A DNA stretch of 64,000 nucleotides from Aminobacter sp. J41 (GCF_000526635.1 NZ_JAGL01000001.1:62001-126000), one strand, 5' to 3'; shown: positions 38,470 through 48,938, numbered from the stretch's first letter. Notes: generated by a model from the sequence alone, not told the origin. A program made the numbers and translations.

Positions 38470-38898
38470 TCAGGACGACTTCGGCCGCAGCCTCACCACG
38501 ATGTCGACATTGGCGATCTCCATCCCTTCCGGCGGCTCCGGCAGGTTGTGAACCGTCACCGCGCCGGTGTCGATGTCCATCACCCGGTTCTCGCCTTCGA
38601 TGAAGAAGTGGTGATGGTCGGACGTATTGGTGTCGAAATAGGTACGGTTGCCCTCGACCGCGAGAATGCGCAGGAGTCCCGCTTCCGTGAACTGGTGCAG
38701 CGTATTGTACACCGTCGCCAGCGAGACGGCGACGCCCGCGTCTAGCGCTTCCTCGTGAAGCTCTTCGGCGGAAAGATGCCGGTCGCCCTTCGCAAACAGA
38801 AGGTCCGCCAGTGCGATACGCTGGCGCGTCGGGCGCAGACCTGCTGCGCGGACCCGCCGCTCCAACTCGCCTGACTTCATGTAATGCGTATCCGTCAA
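38470..38898 (-). CDS. irr: Iron response regulator Irr (Fur family)
   Basis: Fur-family repressor that in rhizobia and Brucella responds to haem and controls haem synthesis and iron genes. It has 142 residues: the DNA-binding winged helix (GLRPTRQRIALADLLFAKGD, VSLATVYNTLHQFTEAGLL) and dimerisation domain with SDHHHFF (H95-H97), the Irr triple histidine used in haem sensing. It lacks the N-terminal GCP haem motif of Bradyrhizobium Irr. TTG 38898 follows CAGGAAAG at good spacing; the in-frame ATG 38880 has no such site. It is divergent from fabA, as I recall for irr in this order, which supports Irr over Fur/Mur/Zur. Confidence 0.9.
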   Translation of the reverse strand: MTDTHYMKSGELERRVRAAGLRPTRQRIALADLLFAKGDRHLSAEELHEEALDAGVAVSLATVYNTLHQFTEAGLLRILAVEGNRTYFDTNTSDHHHFFIEGENRVMDIDTGAVTVHNLPEPPEGMEIANVDIVVRLRPKSS

Positions 38899-39117
38899 GA
38901 CAGCACTTTCCTGTTGCTGATGGCGTCCAGCCCCATCATTTCGTTGTCAACATATATTCTGTTCGCCATATGCGATCAATAGCGGCACGTTGACCACCCG
39001 GCCTGTGCAGGGTAAGCCGCTGCGGCGATTTCCTGTCCCGAGCAGTCTATGATAGGGGATTGTCACGGATTATAAGCACGTGAAGACCGTGCCAATGCAA
39101 AGGGACCGCTACGGACG

Positions 39118-39633
39118 ATGTTCGAACAGAAGTCGAGCTATGATTACGAAGAGCTGCTGGCCTGCTCTCGCGGAGAGCTTTTCGGGCCAGGGAACGCGCA
39201 GCTGCCAGCCCCGCCGATGCTCATGTTCGATCGCATCACCGAGATCAGCGAGACCGGCGGCGAGTTCGACAAGGGCTATGTACGCGCCGAGCTCGAGATC
39301 AAGCCGGACCTCTGGTTCTTCCCGTGCCACTTCCCCGGCAATCCGATCATGCCAGGCTGCCTTGGCCTCGACGCGATGTGGCAGCTCACCGGCTTCTTCC
39401 TCGGCTGGCTCGGCGAGCCGGGCAAGGGCATGGCCCTTTCAACCGGCGAAGTGAAGTTCAAGGGCATGGTCACGCCTTCGGTGAAGAAGGTCGAATACGG
39501 CGTCGACTTCAAGCGCGTCATGCGCGGCCGCCTCGTCCTCGGCACGGCTGACGGCTGGCTGAAGGCCGACGGGGAACAGATTTACAAGGCCACCGATCTG
39601 CGCGTGGGCCTGTCGAAGCAGGAAGCCGCTTAA
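39118..39633 (+). CDS. fabA: 3-hydroxydecanoyl-ACP dehydratase/isomerase
   Basis: Dehydrates 3-hydroxydecanoyl-ACP and isomerises it to cis-3-decenoyl-ACP, the branch point to unsaturated fatty acids. It has 171 residues, hot-dog fold. The active site is [20 protein letters not shown] (His about 77 and Asp about 91), with [16 protein letters not shown] after it. fabB follows 36 bp downstream. About 220 bp separate it from divergent irr; this gap holds the promoters of both, but no certain Irr box was found. Confidence 0.96.
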   Translation: MFEQKSSYDYEELLACSRGELFGPGNAQLPAPPMLMFDRITEISETGGEFDKGYVRAELEIKPDLWFFPCHFPGNPIMPGCLGLDAMWQLTGFFLGWLGEPGKGMALSTGEVKFKGMVTPSVKKVEYGVDFKRVMRGRLVLGTADGWLKADGEQIYKATDLRVGLSKQEAA

Positions 39634-39669
39634 GGCTTTTCCCGCCGCGCGGTTTGCAAGGAGCGCCAT

Positions 39670-40890
39670 ATGAGACGAGTTGTCGTCACCGGACTGGGGA
39701 TCGTTTCCTCCATCGGTAACAACGCAGAAGAAGTCCAGGCATCGCTGTACGATGCCAAGTCCGGCATCACCTTCTCGGATGTCTTTGCCGAACACGGCTT
39801 CCGCTGCCAGGTCTGGGGCGCGCCGACGCTCGACCCGACCGATCTGGTTGACCGCCGCGCGATGCGCTTCCTGCACCGTGGCGGTGCATGGAACTACGTC
39901 GCCATGCAGCAGGCGATCACCGATGCCGGTCTGGAAGAGAACGACATCACCAACGAGCGCACCGGCATCATCATGGGTTCCGGCGGCGCCTCAACCAAGA
40001 CGATCGTCGAAGCGGCCGAGATCACCAAGGCCAACAACAGCCCGAAGCGCATCGGACCGTTCGCCGTGCCGAAGGCAATGTCCTCGACCGCGTCCGCCAC
40101 GCTCGCGACCTTCTTCAAGATCCACGGCGTCAACTACTCGATCTCGTCGGCCTGCTCGACCTCGGCGCACTGCATCGGCAATGCGTTCGAGCTGATCCAG
40201 TGGGGCAAGCAGGACATGGTCTTCGCCGGCGGCCACGAGGATCTCGACTGGACCATGTCGAACCTGTTCGACGCCATGGGCGCCATGTCCTCCAAGTTCA
40301 ACGACCGCCCGTCGGTCGCCTCGCGCGCCTATGACGCCAACCGCGACGGCTTTGTCATCGCCGGCGGCGCGGGCGTGCTGGTTCTCGAGGAGCTGGAGCA
40401 CGCCAAGGCGCGCGGCGCCAAGATTTACGCTGAGATCGTCGGCTACGGCGCGACCTCCGACGGCTACGACATGGTTGCCCCGTCGGGCGAAGGCGCGATC
40501 CGCTGCATGCGCCAGGCGCTGTCGACCGTGAAGGGCGACGTCGACTACATCAACACCCACGGCACCTCGACGCCCGTCGGCGACTCCAAGGAGATGGAGG
40601 CGATCCGCACGGTGTTCGGCGACAAGCTGCCGGCGATCTCGTCGACCAAGTCGCTGACCGGCCACTCGCTGGGTGCTGCGGGCGTCCAGGAATCGATCTA
40701 CTCGATCCTGATGATGCAGGGCGGCTTCATCGGCGAGAGCGCCCACATCGAGACCTTCGATCCGGAATTTGAAGGAATGCCGGTGGTTCGCGAGCGCATC
40801 GACAACGCCAAGATCGACACCGTCCTTTCCAACTCGTTCGGGTTCGGCGGCACGAACGCGACGCTGGTGTTCCAGCGCTACCAGGGCTGA
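39670..40890 (+). CDS. fabB: Beta-ketoacyl-ACP synthase I
   Basis: Elongating condensing enzyme required with FabA for unsaturated fatty acids. It has 406 residues, thiolase fold. The nucleophile is C162 in [12 protein letters not shown]; the catalytic histidines are in [15 protein letters not shown] (about 296) and [14 protein letters not shown] (about 331). ATG 39670 follows AAGGAGCGCC. fabI starts 13 bp downstream, completing fabA-fabB-fabI. Confidence 0.95.
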   Translation: MRRVVVTGLGIVSSIGNNAEEVQASLYDAKSGITFSDVFAEHGFRCQVWGAPTLDPTDLVDRRAMRFLHRGGAWNYVAMQQAITDAGLEENDITNERTGIIMGSGGASTKTIVEAAEITKANNSPKRIGPFAVPKAMSSTASATLATFFKIHGVNYSISSACSTSAHCIGNAFELIQWGKQDMVFAGGHEDLDWTMSNLFDAMGAMSSKFNDRPSVASRAYDANRDGFVIAGGAGVLVLEELEHAKARGAKIYAEIVGYGATSDGYDMVAPSGEGAIRCMRQALSTVKGDVDYINTHGTSTPVGDSKEMEAIRTVFGDKLPAISSTKSLTGHSLGAAGVQESIYSILMMQGGFIGESAHIETFDPEFEGMPVVRERIDNAKIDTVLSNSFGFGGTNATLVFQRYQG

Positions 40891-40903
40891 CCGGGAGCAT
40901 CAA

Positions 40904-41710
40904 ATGACTGGACTGCTGAAGGGCAAGCGCGGCCTCATCATGGGCGTCGCGAACGACCACTCCATCGCCTGGGGCATCGCCAAGCACGCCGCTGAGCATG
41001 GCGCCGAGCTCGCCTTCACCTACCAGGGTGAAGCCTTTGGCCGCCGCGTGAAGCCGCTTGCCGACCAGGTTGGCGCCAAGCTGCTGCTTCCCTGCGATGT
41101 CGAGGACATCGCCACCGTTGACGGCGTCTTCGAGACGCTGAAGTCCGAGTGGGGCAAGCTCGACTTCATCGTCCACGCGATCGGCTTCTCCGACCGCAAC
41201 GAGCTCAAGGGCCTCTACGCCGACACCACGCGCGAGAACTTCGTCCGCACGATGGTGATCTCGTGCTTCTCGTTCACGGAAGTTGCAAAGCGTGCAGCCG
41301 AGCTGATGGAAGACGGCGGCTCGATGCTCACCCTGACCTATGCCGGTTCGGTTCGCGTCATGCCGAATTACAACGTCATGGGCGTCGCCAAGGCCGGTCT
41401 TGAGGCCAGCGTCCGCTACCTCGCCAATGACTACGGCCCGCGCGGTATCCGCGTGAACGGCCTGTCGGCTGGCCCGGTGCGCACGCTCGCAGGCGCCGGA
41501 ATTGCCGACTCGCGCCTGATGTACAACTACCAGCAGCGCAACGCGCCGCTGCGCCGCCCGGTGACGATCGAAGAAGTCGGCAAGTCTGCCCTCTACCTTC
41601 TGTCGGACCTTTCCACGGGCGTGACCGGCGAGATCCACTATGTCGACAGCGGCTACCACATCGTGTCGATGCCGACGCTGGACGAACTGAAGCGCACCGA
41701 CCAGGACTGA
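40904..41710 (+). CDS. fabI: Enoyl-ACP reductase FabI
   Basis: NAD(P)H-dependent reductase for the last step of each fatty-acid elongation cycle. It has 268 residues, short-chain dehydrogenase fold. The nucleotide site is GLIMGVANDHSIAWGIAKHA, and the FabI catalytic pair Y156 and K163 sits in YNVMGVAK (Y-x6-K), at the same numbering as in E. coli. ATG 40904 follows CCGGGAGCATC. An upstream open frame overlapping fabB was rejected because it lacks that site. Confidence 0.95.
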   Translation: MTGLLKGKRGLIMGVANDHSIAWGIAKHAAEHGAELAFTYQGEAFGRRVKPLADQVGAKLLLPCDVEDIATVDGVFETLKSEWGKLDFIVHAIGFSDRNELKGLYADTTRENFVRTMVISCFSFTEVAKRAAELMEDGGSMLTLTYAGSVRVMPNYNVMGVAKAGLEASVRYLANDYGPRGIRVNGLSAGPVRTLAGAGIADSRLMYNYQQRNAPLRRPVTIEEVGKSALYLLSDLSTGVTGEIHYVDSGYHIVSMPTLDELKRTDQD

Positions 41711-41735
41711 TCCTGCCGGACTTCACGGAAAAACA

Positions 41736-41762
41736 AACGGGCGTTCCATTGGGGCGCCCGTT
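41736..41762. terminator. Hairpin between convergent fabI and rsmC-like gene
   Basis: AACGGGCG-11-base loop-CGCCCGTT, perfect 8-bp arms, placed 25 bp after fabI and 27 bp after the rsmC-like stop on the other strand. On the minus strand it runs into TTTGTTTTTCC, so it probably terminates the methyltransferase gene as well. Confidence 0.75.
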
Positions 41763-41788
41763 CTGCTTTCAGGATATCGTTTTTCGCC

Positions 41789-42811
41789 TCAGCGGACGGC
41801 CCACAGGACCTTGAAGCGGTCGTCGCGGGTGATCTCCCCGTGACGGGCGAAAGCCGTCTCCAGCGTGTTCTCGTAGGGCAGCGAGCGGTTGGCGACGAGG
41901 TACAGCCTGCCGCCGGGCTTGAGCGCCGCCGAAGCTGCCCGGATCATCCCCTCGCCGATCGACGGCTCGGCCGCGCGGCCCTGATGGAAGGGCGGGTTCA
42001 TGATGATGTTGTCGTAAACCCGTTCGAGCTTTTCGCTCAGCAGGTCGATCCACTGCACCCGGCACTCGATGTGAGCAGCGAGGTTGTCCATGTTGGCCTT
42101 CGCCGCCACGCAGGCCTGGAAGCTCGAATCGAACATGTCGATCGAGAACTGCTCCTTGGCGATAAGCGACAGCCGCACCGCAAGATAGCCCCAGCCGGTG
42201 CCGAAATCGGCGACGCGGCCCTTGATCGTCTCCGGCAAATTGTCGGCGAGCAGGCGCGAGCCCTGGTCCTCGTGCTCCTGCGAGAAGACGCCAGGAACGG
42301 TGAGGAAGCCGCCGTCGAGGATCAGCGGCGGGTTGGCCGCTTCCAGCGCCTCCACTGCCGCCACCGACTCTTCGGTTCGCGTCATCCAGAAGGCGATGCC
42401 GTGGTTCTTGGAGGCATGGTCGTCGACCTCGTGGAGACCGGCCATGCGCTTGCGCAGGCTTGCCGCACCGTCCGTCTTGCCGCCTGCGACAACCACCCGG
42501 CCGCCCATGCGGACGCGCTTCAGCGCCTCGGCGATCCAAAGCTCGTTCTGGCCACGATGGCGACCGGCCAGCACCAGCACGAGGTCATAGTCCTCGCCGA
42601 CCGGTTGCGGCTGCACGACGTGCGCGCCGCCTTCCAGTGCCCGGAACAGCGGCCGCGATTCCTGCTGCAGCGTCATCGCTTCCGGAAAATCCTCCGGCAG
42701 CACGAAGCCCGGCGCGACATTGAAGAACAGGACGCGGGCTTCTGCACCCGGTCCTTCCAGCATGCCGCTCTCGAACGGATGGAACAGCGTCTTCAGCGAA
42801 CCGTCATTCAT
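41789..42811 (-). CDS. RsmC/RlmG-type class I methyltransferase
   Basis: SAM-dependent RNA methyltransferase, 340 residues, most like 16S rRNA m2G1207 methyltransferase RsmC. It has a diverged N-terminal methyltransferase domain (about 1-165) and the catalytic MTS domain from about 170: GGFLTVPGVFSQEHEDQGSR, the SAM motif VADFGTGWGYLAVRL, and the NPPF catalytic tetrapeptide in IIMNPPFHQGRAAEPS. ATG 42811 follows GAGAGGGGCC. It is upstream of no partner; pnp ends 75 bp before it with a terminator between. RlmG or another MTS enzyme is an alternative. Confidence 0.88.
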   Translation of the reverse strand: MNDGSLKTLFHPFESGMLEGPGAEARVLFFNVAPGFVLPEDFPEAMTLQQESRPLFRALEGGAHVVQPQPVGEDYDLVLVLAGRHRGQNELWIAEALKRVRMGGRVVVAGGKTDGAASLRKRMAGLHEVDDHASKNHGIAFWMTRTEESVAAVEALEAANPPLILDGGFLTVPGVFSQEHEDQGSRLLADNLPETIKGRVADFGTGWGYLAVRLSLIAKEQFSIDMFDSSFQACVAAKANMDNLAAHIECRVQWIDLLSEKLERVYDNIIMNPPFHQGRAAEPSIGEGMIRAASAALKPGGRLYLVANRSLPYENTLETAFARHGEITRDDRFKVLWAVR

Positions 42812-42835
42812 ACAATTGGCCCCTCTCAAGCGAAA

Positions 42836-42862
42836 CGGGCGCAGACCTTCCGGTCGCGCCCG
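42836..42862 (-). terminator. Terminator of pnp
   Basis: On the minus strand CGGGCGC-GACC-GGAA-GGTC-T-GCGCCCG, an 11-bp stem with one bulge and a tetraloop, followed by TTTCG, 24 bp after the pnp stop. Confidence 0.8.
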
Positions 42863-42886
42863 CCCCGTTCATTCTCAGGTCAGAAA

Positions 42887-45037
42887 TCAGGCGTCAGCTT
42901 CTTCAGCGTCTTCCGACTTCTTCTCCTTGACGATTTCCTTGCCGGTCGTCTGGTCGACAACCTTCATCGACAGACGAACCTTGCCGCGCTCGTCGAAGCC
43001 CATCAGCTTGACGAAGACCTTGTCGCCTTCCTTGACGACGTCGGTGGTCTTCTGGACGCGGTTCTCGGCCAGCTGCGAGATGTGAACGAGGCCGTCACGC
43101 GGACCGAAGAAGTTCACGAACGCGCCGAAGTCGGCGGTCTTGACGACCGTGCCTTCGTAGATCTCGCCAACTTCCGGCTCGGCCACGATGGTGTGGATCC
43201 ACTTCTTCGCCGCCTCGATTTCCTTGGCGTTCGACGAAGCGATCTTCACGGTGCCGTCGTCCTCGATGTTGATCTTGGCGCCGGTCTTCTCGACGATCTC
43301 ACGGATGACCTTGCCGCCCGAGCCGATCACTTCGCGGATCTTGTCGGTCGGGATGGTCATGACCTCGATGCGCGGAGCGAACTCGCCGAGTTCCTTGCGG
43401 CCCTCGCTGATCGCCTTCGACATCTCGCCGAGGATGTGCAGACGGCCGCCCTTGGCCTGGTCGAGGGCGATCTTCATGATCTCCTCGGTGATGCCGTCGA
43501 TCTTGATGTCCATCTGCAGCGAGGTGACGCCTTCGGCGGTACCGGCCACCTTGAAGTCCATGTCGCCGAGGTGATCCTCGTCACCAAGGATGTCGGAGAG
43601 AACCGCGAAGCGCTCGCCTTCCTTGATGAGGCCCATGGCAATGCCGGCAACCGGCTTGGCCAGCGGCACGCCGGCGTCCATGAGAGCCAGCGAGGTGCCG
43701 CAGACGGTCGCCATCGACGACGAGCCGTTCGACTCGGTGATTTCGGAGACAACGCGCAGCGTGTACGGGAACTGTTCCGCGGCCGGCAGCATCGGATGGA
43801 TCGCGCGCCAGGCGAGCTTGCCGTGGCCGATTTCGCGGCGGCCCGGCGAACCCATGCGGCCGGTTTCACCGACGGAGTACGGCGGGAAGTTGTAGTGCAG
43901 CAAGAAGGTTTCCTTGCGGGTGCCGGTCAGCTCGTCGACATACTGCTCGTCCTCGCCGGTGCCGAGCGTGGCAACGACGATCGCCTGCGTCTCACCGCGG
44001 GTGAACAGCGCCGAACCGTGCGTACGCGGCAGGATGCCGACTTCCGCGACGATCGGACGAACCGTCGAAAGATCACGGCCGTCGATGCGCGAGCCGGTGT
44101 CGAGGATGTTCCAGCGGACGATCTTCGCCTGCAGTTCCTTGAATACGGTGGCGACCTGCTCCGGCGTCCACTTCGCTTCCTCGCCTTCAGCCGGGGTGAA
44201 GTGTGCCTTCACCTTGGCCTTCACTGCGTCGACGGCAGCGTAGCGCTCCTGCTTGACGGTGAGCTTGTAGGCGTCGCGCAGCTCGTTCTCGACGAGTGCG
44301 AGCATCTCGGCTTCGAGTTCCGAATAGTCCGGCGAGGTGAAGTCGCGCGGGTCCTTGGCGGCAACCTCGGCCAGCTTGATGATCGCGTCGATCACCGGCT
44401 GGAAGGCCTTGTGGCCGAACATGACGGCGCCGAGCATGACGTCTTCCGGAAGCTCCTGGGCTTCCGACTCGACCATGAGCACGGCTTCGCTGGTGCCGGC
44501 GACGACGAGGTCGAGCTTGGACTCGGCCATCTCGTCGAGATGCGGGTTCAGCTTGTACTCGCCGTTGATGTAGCCGACGCGGGCGCCGCCGATCGGGCCC
44601 ATGAACGGCACGCCCGACAGGGTCAGCGCAGCCGAGGTCGCGACGATCGACAGGATGTCCGGATCGTTCTCGAGGTCGTGCTGGACGACGGTGACGATGA
44701 TCTGGGTGTCGTTCTTGTAGCCGTCGGCGAAAAGCGGACGGATCGGACGGTCGATCAGGCGCGAAACCAGCGTCTCGCGCTCGCTCGGACGGCCTTCACG
44801 CTTGAAGTAGCCACCCGGGATCTTGCCGGCAGCGAAGGTCTTTTCCTGGTAGTTGACGGTCAGCGGGAAGAAGTCGAGGCCCGGCTTCGGCTCCTTGGCC
44901 GAAACGACGGTCGCGAGCACGACGGTCTCGCCGTAGGTTGCCAGCACCGCGCCGTCAGCCTGACGTGCGATCTTGCCGGTCTCGAGGATAAGCGGACGTC
45001 CGCCCCACTCGATTTCCACTTTGTGTTGGTTGAACAT
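42887..45037 (-). CDS. pnp: Polyribonucleotide nucleotidyltransferase (PNPase)
   Basis: Phosphorolytic 3'-5' exoribonuclease of the RNA degradosome. It has 716 residues: two RNase PH domains (first about 1-230 with [20 protein letters not shown]; second about 310-555 with [20 protein letters not shown] and [18 protein letters not shown]), then KH ([19 protein letters not shown]) and S1 ([20 protein letters not shown]) domains and an acidic tail EEADA. The 267-bp leader behind rpsO holds a strong hairpin beside rpsO, reminiscent of the rpsO-pnp RNase III region of E. coli. Confidence 0.96.
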   Translation of the reverse strand: MFNQHKVEIEWGGRPLILETGKIARQADGAVLATYGETVVLATVVSAKEPKPGLDFFPLTVNYQEKTFAAGKIPGGYFKREGRPSERETLVSRLIDRPIRPLFADGYKNDTQIIVTVVQHDLENDPDILSIVATSAALTLSGVPFMGPIGGARVGYINGEYKLNPHLDEMAESKLDLVVAGTSEAVLMVESEAQELPEDVMLGAVMFGHKAFQPVIDAIIKLAEVAAKDPRDFTSPDYSELEAEMLALVENELRDAYKLTVKQERYAAVDAVKAKVKAHFTPAEGEEAKWTPEQVATVFKELQAKIVRWNILDTGSRIDGRDLSTVRPIVAEVGILPRTHGSALFTRGETQAIVVATLGTGEDEQYVDELTGTRKETFLLHYNFPPYSVGETGRMGSPGRREIGHGKLAWRAIHPMLPAAEQFPYTLRVVSEITESNGSSSMATVCGTSLALMDAGVPLAKPVAGIAMGLIKEGERFAVLSDILGDEDHLGDMDFKVAGTAEGVTSLQMDIKIDGITEEIMKIALDQAKGGRLHILGEMSKAISEGRKELGEFAPRIEVMTIPTDKIREVIGSGGKVIREIVEKTGAKINIEDDGTVKIASSNAKEIEAAKKWIHTIVAEPEVGEIYEGTVVKTADFGAFVNFFGPRDGLVHISQLAENRVQKTTDVVKEGDKVFVKLMGFDERGKVRLSMKVVDQTTGKEIVKEKKSEDAEEADA

Positions 45038-45265
45038 GTCTTGTCCTTAACTGCTGGTGCGGATCGCAATCCCTTGCGTCTCTTCGCACCTGGCTTCGTT
45101 CGGGGACGAGCCACGGGCAAGACAACATGACGCTTCCACGGGCTGGCGATGTTTCGCCGAAAGCGCCCTGCAATCCTGCCCCATGACCCTGTCCCGGGGC
45201 GTCCGCGCAACTTCATCTACTAAAACGCGCGAACTGTAGTGCGACCCCTTGGGGCCCATGCGATC

Positions 45266-45296
45266 GGCCGGCGCCCGCCTCGCGGCGGCGCCGGCC
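45266..45296 (-). promoter_or_regulatory. GC-rich hairpin in the rpsO-pnp spacer
   Basis: GGCCGGCGCC ... GGCGCCGGCC, a perfect 10-bp stem with an 11-base loop, 8 bp after the rpsO stop. In the rpsO-pnp direction no T-run follows, so it is better read as a processing or stability hairpin than as a complete terminator. In the plus direction it is followed by AAACTTTTTT. Confidence 0.65.
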
Positions 45297-45304
45297 AAAC
45301 TTTT

Positions 45305-45574
45305 TTAACGGCGCAGACCGAGCTTGCTGATCAAAGCCTGGTAGCGGGCCTCGTCCTTGCGCTTGAGGTAATCAAGCAGGCTACGACGCTGCGAAACCAG
45401 TGCGAGCAGACCACGGCGGGAGTGGTTATCCTTCTTGTGGTCCTTGAAGTGTTCGGTCAGGTTCTTGATACGCTCGGAAAGGATCGCGACCTGGACTTCC
45501 GGAGAACCGGTGTCGCCCTTAGCGGTTGCGAATTCCGCCATCAGTTCCTTCTTGCGCTCAGCGGTGATCGACAT
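45305..45574 (-). CDS. rpsO: 30S ribosomal protein S15
   Basis: Binds the 16S rRNA central domain. It has 89 residues, [36 protein letters not shown] and [20 protein letters not shown], ending [19 protein letters not shown], a complete S15. ATG 45574 follows AAAGGGAAAAACGCG. It precedes pnp as in most proteobacteria. The usual upstream neighbour truB is displaced by a kinase gene. Confidence 0.97.
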   Translation of the reverse strand: MSITAERKKELMAEFATAKGDTGSPEVQVAILSERIKNLTEHFKDHKKDNHSRRGLLALVSQRRSLLDYLKRKDEARYQALISKLGLRR

Positions 45575-45728
45575 CGCGTTTTTCCCTTTCTTATTTGAGG
45601 AAACAGGTCGCCCTCAGCCAGGATGTCGTCCAGCAGGGGCCGGTGAACATGCGCCCATTCAGGCGCACGATGCGCGGCATATAGTGCAAAATGCCAGCTT
45701 GCGCCAGTAATTTCGCGGAAACGGGCTT

Positions 45729-47444
45729 TCAGCCCGCCTTGTGGCCGTCCTCCAGCCCGGGCTCCAGCCTGGCCGCAGGCATGGTGACGCGACACTCGAG
45801 CCCGTCGCTGCGCAGCTGGCGCTCGATATGCGCCTCAAGCGTTCCGCCCAGCATGCGCTCGATCACCTCGGTGCCAAAGCCGCGCTTGCCGGCATCCGGG
45901 TCCAGCGGGTTCGGCACCCACTCGCGCCATTCGAACTCGACCTGGTCGCCAACACGCTTCCAGCTGACCTTCAGCCAGCCCTCGTTCGAGGCAAAGGCCC
46001 CATATTTGGCCGCATTCGTTGCAAGCTCATGCAGCGCCAGGCCCAGCGTCTGCGCCGCCTGGTTGGAGAGCCGCATCGGCGCGCCCTCGATCCTGACGCG
46101 GCGCTTGCCGCTCGGCCGGAACGGCTCCAGCTGCACCTCGACCAGTTCGCGCAGTTCGACACCGGCGACGCCGCCGGCGATCAGAAGGTCCGTCGAGCGG
46201 GCAAGGCCCTGCACGCGCTTCTGGAATGCGTCCTGGAACTCGTCGAAGCTGCCTGCATGGCGCGCCGTCTGCTTGGCGATCGAGGAAACGACCGTGAGCT
46301 GGTTCTTCGAGCGGTGCGCGATCTCGCGCATCAGGAAGCGGATCTCGTTTTCGGCATGGCGGCGTTCTGCCGATGCCTGTGCCAGCGCCTCCGACACCGT
46401 CGCGATTTCCGCGACCCGGTAGTCGACCGCGGTCACGTTTTCGCCGGCGCCAAGCCGGCGCGCATCGCGTGCCAGCGCCCTGATCGGCCCGGTGATCTGG
46501 CGGCCGAGCAGCCAGGCGAGCACCGTGCCGACCGCGATGATGGCAAGACCGCCCAGCGCGAATGAGCGCAGGGTACGTGTCATCGGCGCCCGCACCACCT
46601 CGGTCGGCGCCCAGACGATCGTCTCCCAGCCGCTTGCGGGTGAACGCGAGCGGATGATCTCGTAGGTGCGCCCGTTGACCTCCAGCGTATCATGCTGTGC
46701 GCTCGCCGACGTCTCCATCTCCTTGCCAAGGAAGAACGGCTTGCCGACATCCGAGGACATGAAGGACGAGGCGGCGACCACCCCGTCCGCATCGACGATC
46801 ACGGCATTCCATCCGCCGCGCAAATTCTGGCTGGAGATCGAGCGGTCGAGCCCCTCGACCGGCTGTGCCAGCATCAAGAGCCGAACCGGCCCGCCGGTGT
46901 CGGGCAGCGGGTACATCACGTTGAAGACCCACCTCTGCGAGGTCTCGTTGCGAAACAGGCCCGTCACCACCGGCTCCTTGCCGGCAAGCGCCTTCTGCAC
47001 GAGGCTGGAATCGTCGATCTTGCCGAGCGGCGTGCCGAGGTCGAAGCGGGTGTCGAACACCTGCTCGAGGTTTTCGTCGATGCCTACGAGATAGGTGCCG
47101 GTGTCTTCGAGAGCGAGGCGCGCCCGGTCGTGGAACTGGCCAAGGTTTCCCGTCACCAGCGATTGCGCGGTGGCGAAGACCCGCAAATTGGTCGCCATGC
47201 CGGACACGTGGCGTTCGAGTGTCTGGGTAATGGATGCCGCCGTCGCCTCGGCAAGGGCGGTCACCATGGTCTGCTGCGCTTCGTCGTTGCGCTGCAGGAG
47301 GATGATCGCAAAGACGAGTGAAGGCACGATGATGGCCGCCATCAGCAGCGCCAGCATGGCGCCGACCGATATGGCCTTTGAAGTGCCCCGTCCGCCGTTG
47401 CGGGCTTCCACTTCGTCCGAGTGTTCGCTCGCGTTAGTCTGCAA
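45729..47444 (-). CDS. HWE-family sensor histidine kinase
   Basis: Membrane two-component sensor, 571 residues. It has TM1 (about 24-50), a periplasmic Cache-type sensor (about 51-290), TM2 (about 294-317, ALGGLAIIAVGTVLAWLLG), HAMP (ITGPIRALARDARRLGAGE), and a kinase core. The phosphoacceptor is H377 in MREIAHRSKNQLTVVSS. The ATP-site histidine is in LALHELATNAAKYGA and the W-x-E pair in VEFEWREW. These H and WxE features define the HWE/HisKA_2 class common in Rhizobiales. No response regulator gene is adjacent. It interrupts truB and rpsO; its signal is unknown. Confidence 0.9.
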   Translation of the reverse strand: MQTNASEHSDEVEARNGGRGTSKAISVGAMLALLMAAIIVPSLVFAIILLQRNDEAQQTMVTALAEATAASITQTLERHVSGMATNLRVFATAQSLVTGNLGQFHDRARLALEDTGTYLVGIDENLEQVFDTRFDLGTPLGKIDDSSLVQKALAGKEPVVTGLFRNETSQRWVFNVMYPLPDTGGPVRLLMLAQPVEGLDRSISSQNLRGGWNAVIVDADGVVAASSFMSSDVGKPFFLGKEMETSASAQHDTLEVNGRTYEIIRSRSPASGWETIVWAPTEVVRAPMTRTLRSFALGGLAIIAVGTVLAWLLGRQITGPIRALARDARRLGAGENVTAVDYRVAEIATVSEALAQASAERRHAENEIRFLMREIAHRSKNQLTVVSSIAKQTARHAGSFDEFQDAFQKRVQGLARSTDLLIAGGVAGVELRELVEVQLEPFRPSGKRRVRIEGAPMRLSNQAAQTLGLALHELATNAAKYGAFASNEGWLKVSWKRVGDQVEFEWREWVPNPLDPDAGKRGFGTEVIERMLGGTLEAHIERQLRSDGLECRVTMPAARLEPGLEDGHKAG

Positions 47445-47541
47445 CTAAGATGTGCTCCGCAAGACCCCCGCGTCACCATCTGACGTAGCGATAGCCGTTC
47501 GCCGGAGCTTTTTCCAGACGAACGGCCAATTCAATGTCAAA

Positions 47542-48531
47542 TCAGCTGGCGAAGACGCGCTTGGGGCGGAACATGCCGGCTTCGATCGAGCCGATCGCCA
47601 GCAGCTTGCCGTGCGAGAAAGCGCAGGCCTCGTCGGCCTCGACAGGCGCGTCGCGGCCGCGCACGATCGCCGGGTTGCCCGAGCGGATGCGCGCTGCCGT
47701 GTCGTCGCTGACGATGATCTGCGGCAGCGAATCGAGCGCAGCACCCGTGTCGAGCAGGAACTCGTCGAGCACCTTCCACTGGTCCGGGCCCGGACGCGGC
47801 GAGCGCGGACGCTCGTCACCCTCGACGGGCTCCGGTGCCGGCAGCGGCACGGTCGCAAGCGCTGCCTCGATCTCTTCCATCGTCACCATGTCTTCCGCGG
47901 TGAACGGATAGACTTCGGTGCGGCGCAGGCTGGAGATGTACCCGTAGCAGCCGAGGTCGCGGCCCATATCGCGCGCGAGCGAGCGGACATAGGTGCCCTT
48001 GCCGCATTCGATCTCGAACACAGTCGAGTTCTCGTCAGCGATTTCGATCAGGTCGAAACGGGCGATCTCGACTTCGCGCGCCGGAATGTCGACGGTTTCG
48101 CCGTCGCGGGCGATGTCATAAGCGCGCTCGCCGGCAATCTTGATCGCCGAGAACTGCGGCGGCACCTGCATGATGACGCCGGTGTACTTCGGCAGCAGCG
48201 CGCGGATTTCAGCCTCCGACGGGCGCTTGTCCGAACGCTTGGTCACCTCGCCTTCGAGGTCGTCGGTGGTCCGCTCCTCGCCCCAGGTGATGGTGAAGCG
48301 GTAGACCTTGGCGCCGTCCTGCACATAAGGAACGGTCTTGGTGGCCTCGCCCAGCGCCAGCGGCAGCATCCCGGAAGCCAGCGGATCGAGCGTGCCAGCA
48401 TGTCCCGCCTTCTCGGCTCCGAACAGCCACTTGATCTTCGAGACCGCTTCGGTCGAACCCATGCGGTACGGCTTGTCGAGCACCAGCCAGCCGGAGACTG
48501 GCCGGCCCTTCTTCTTGCGTGGACGGGACAT
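47542..48531 (-). CDS. truB: tRNA pseudouridine-55 synthase
   Basis: Makes pseudouridine 55 in the T loop of tRNA. It has 329 residues: [20 protein letters not shown], catalytic Asp in [19 protein letters not shown] (about 48), [17 protein letters not shown], and a C-terminal region PUA-like ([19 protein letters not shown]). The start overlaps the rbfA stop by one base (TAATG). It is the last standard gene of the rimP-nusA-infB operon before the kinase. Confidence 0.95.
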   Translation of the reverse strand: MSRPRKKKGRPVSGWLVLDKPYRMGSTEAVSKIKWLFGAEKAGHAGTLDPLASGMLPLALGEATKTVPYVQDGAKVYRFTITWGEERTTDDLEGEVTKRSDKRPSEAEIRALLPKYTGVIMQVPPQFSAIKIAGERAYDIARDGETVDIPAREVEIARFDLIEIADENSTVFEIECGKGTYVRSLARDMGRDLGCYGYISSLRRTEVYPFTAEDMVTMEEIEAALATVPLPAPEPVEGDERPRSPRPGPDQWKVLDEFLLDTGAALDSLPQIIVSDDTAARIRSGNPAIVRGRDAPVEADEACAFSHGKLLAIGSIEAGMFRPKRVFAS

Positions 48532-48938
48532 TAATTCTCTTCTTCTTTGTCGGTATTCAGGTCGCGGACGACCTCGGGAGAGCGCAGCAGCGCGTCGATC
48601 CGGGACATGTTGTCGTAGCTCGTGTCGAGGCGGAACCGGAACTCCGGCATGTATTTGAGCTGCCGGAGCGATCCCGAGACACGGCCGCGAATGAACTTGG
48701 CGTTGCGTGCCAGCGCCTTGATGACGGAGTCGTTGTCGGCGCCGCCGATCGGCGAAATGAAGGCAGTCGCGATCTTGAGGTCCGGTGACATGCGGACCTC
48801 GTTGATCGAGATCACCGCGTTCTCGATGACCTCATCGCGGATCTCGCCCCGCTGCAGCACGGCCGACAGGGCGTGACGCACCTGTTCGCCGACGCGAAGC
48901 TGGCGCTGGGATGGGCCGGAACTTGCAAACCGTGACAT
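48531..48938 (-). CDS. rbfA: 30S ribosome-binding factor A
   Basis: Small KH-type factor for late 30S maturation and cold adaptation. It has 135 residues: [59 protein letters not shown], and an acidic C-terminal tail [11 protein letters not shown] 48938 (after AAGGGAAATC) begins the conserved [13 protein letters not shown]; the longer upstream frame is unlikely. It lies 111 bp behind infB. Confidence 0.94.
   Translation of the reverse strand: MSRFASSGPSQRQLRVGEQVRHALSAVLQRGEIRDEVIENAVISINEVRMSPDLKIATAFISPIGGADNDSVIKALARNAKFIRGRVSGSLRQLKYMPEFRFRLDTSYDNMSRIDALLRSPEVVRDLNTDKEEEN

Noticed and set aside
38899-39117. Irr/ICE-box or other iron operator between irr and fabA
   Set aside because: AT-rich stretches such as CAACATATATTCTG are present but no convincing inverted TTTAGAA-type element was found.
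41840-45130. A 1096-codon plus-strand open frame opposite rsmC and pnp
   Set aside because: Shadow of pnp in a high-GC genome: the minus strand encodes unmistakable PNPase and RsmC domains, while the plus-strand translation is Arg/His/Asp-rich with no domain.
45266-45300. Intrinsic terminator ending the rpsO transcript
   Set aside because: The T-run lies on the wrong side for the rpsO direction; in that orientation the stem has no T tail, so it was listed as a regulatory or processing hairpin.
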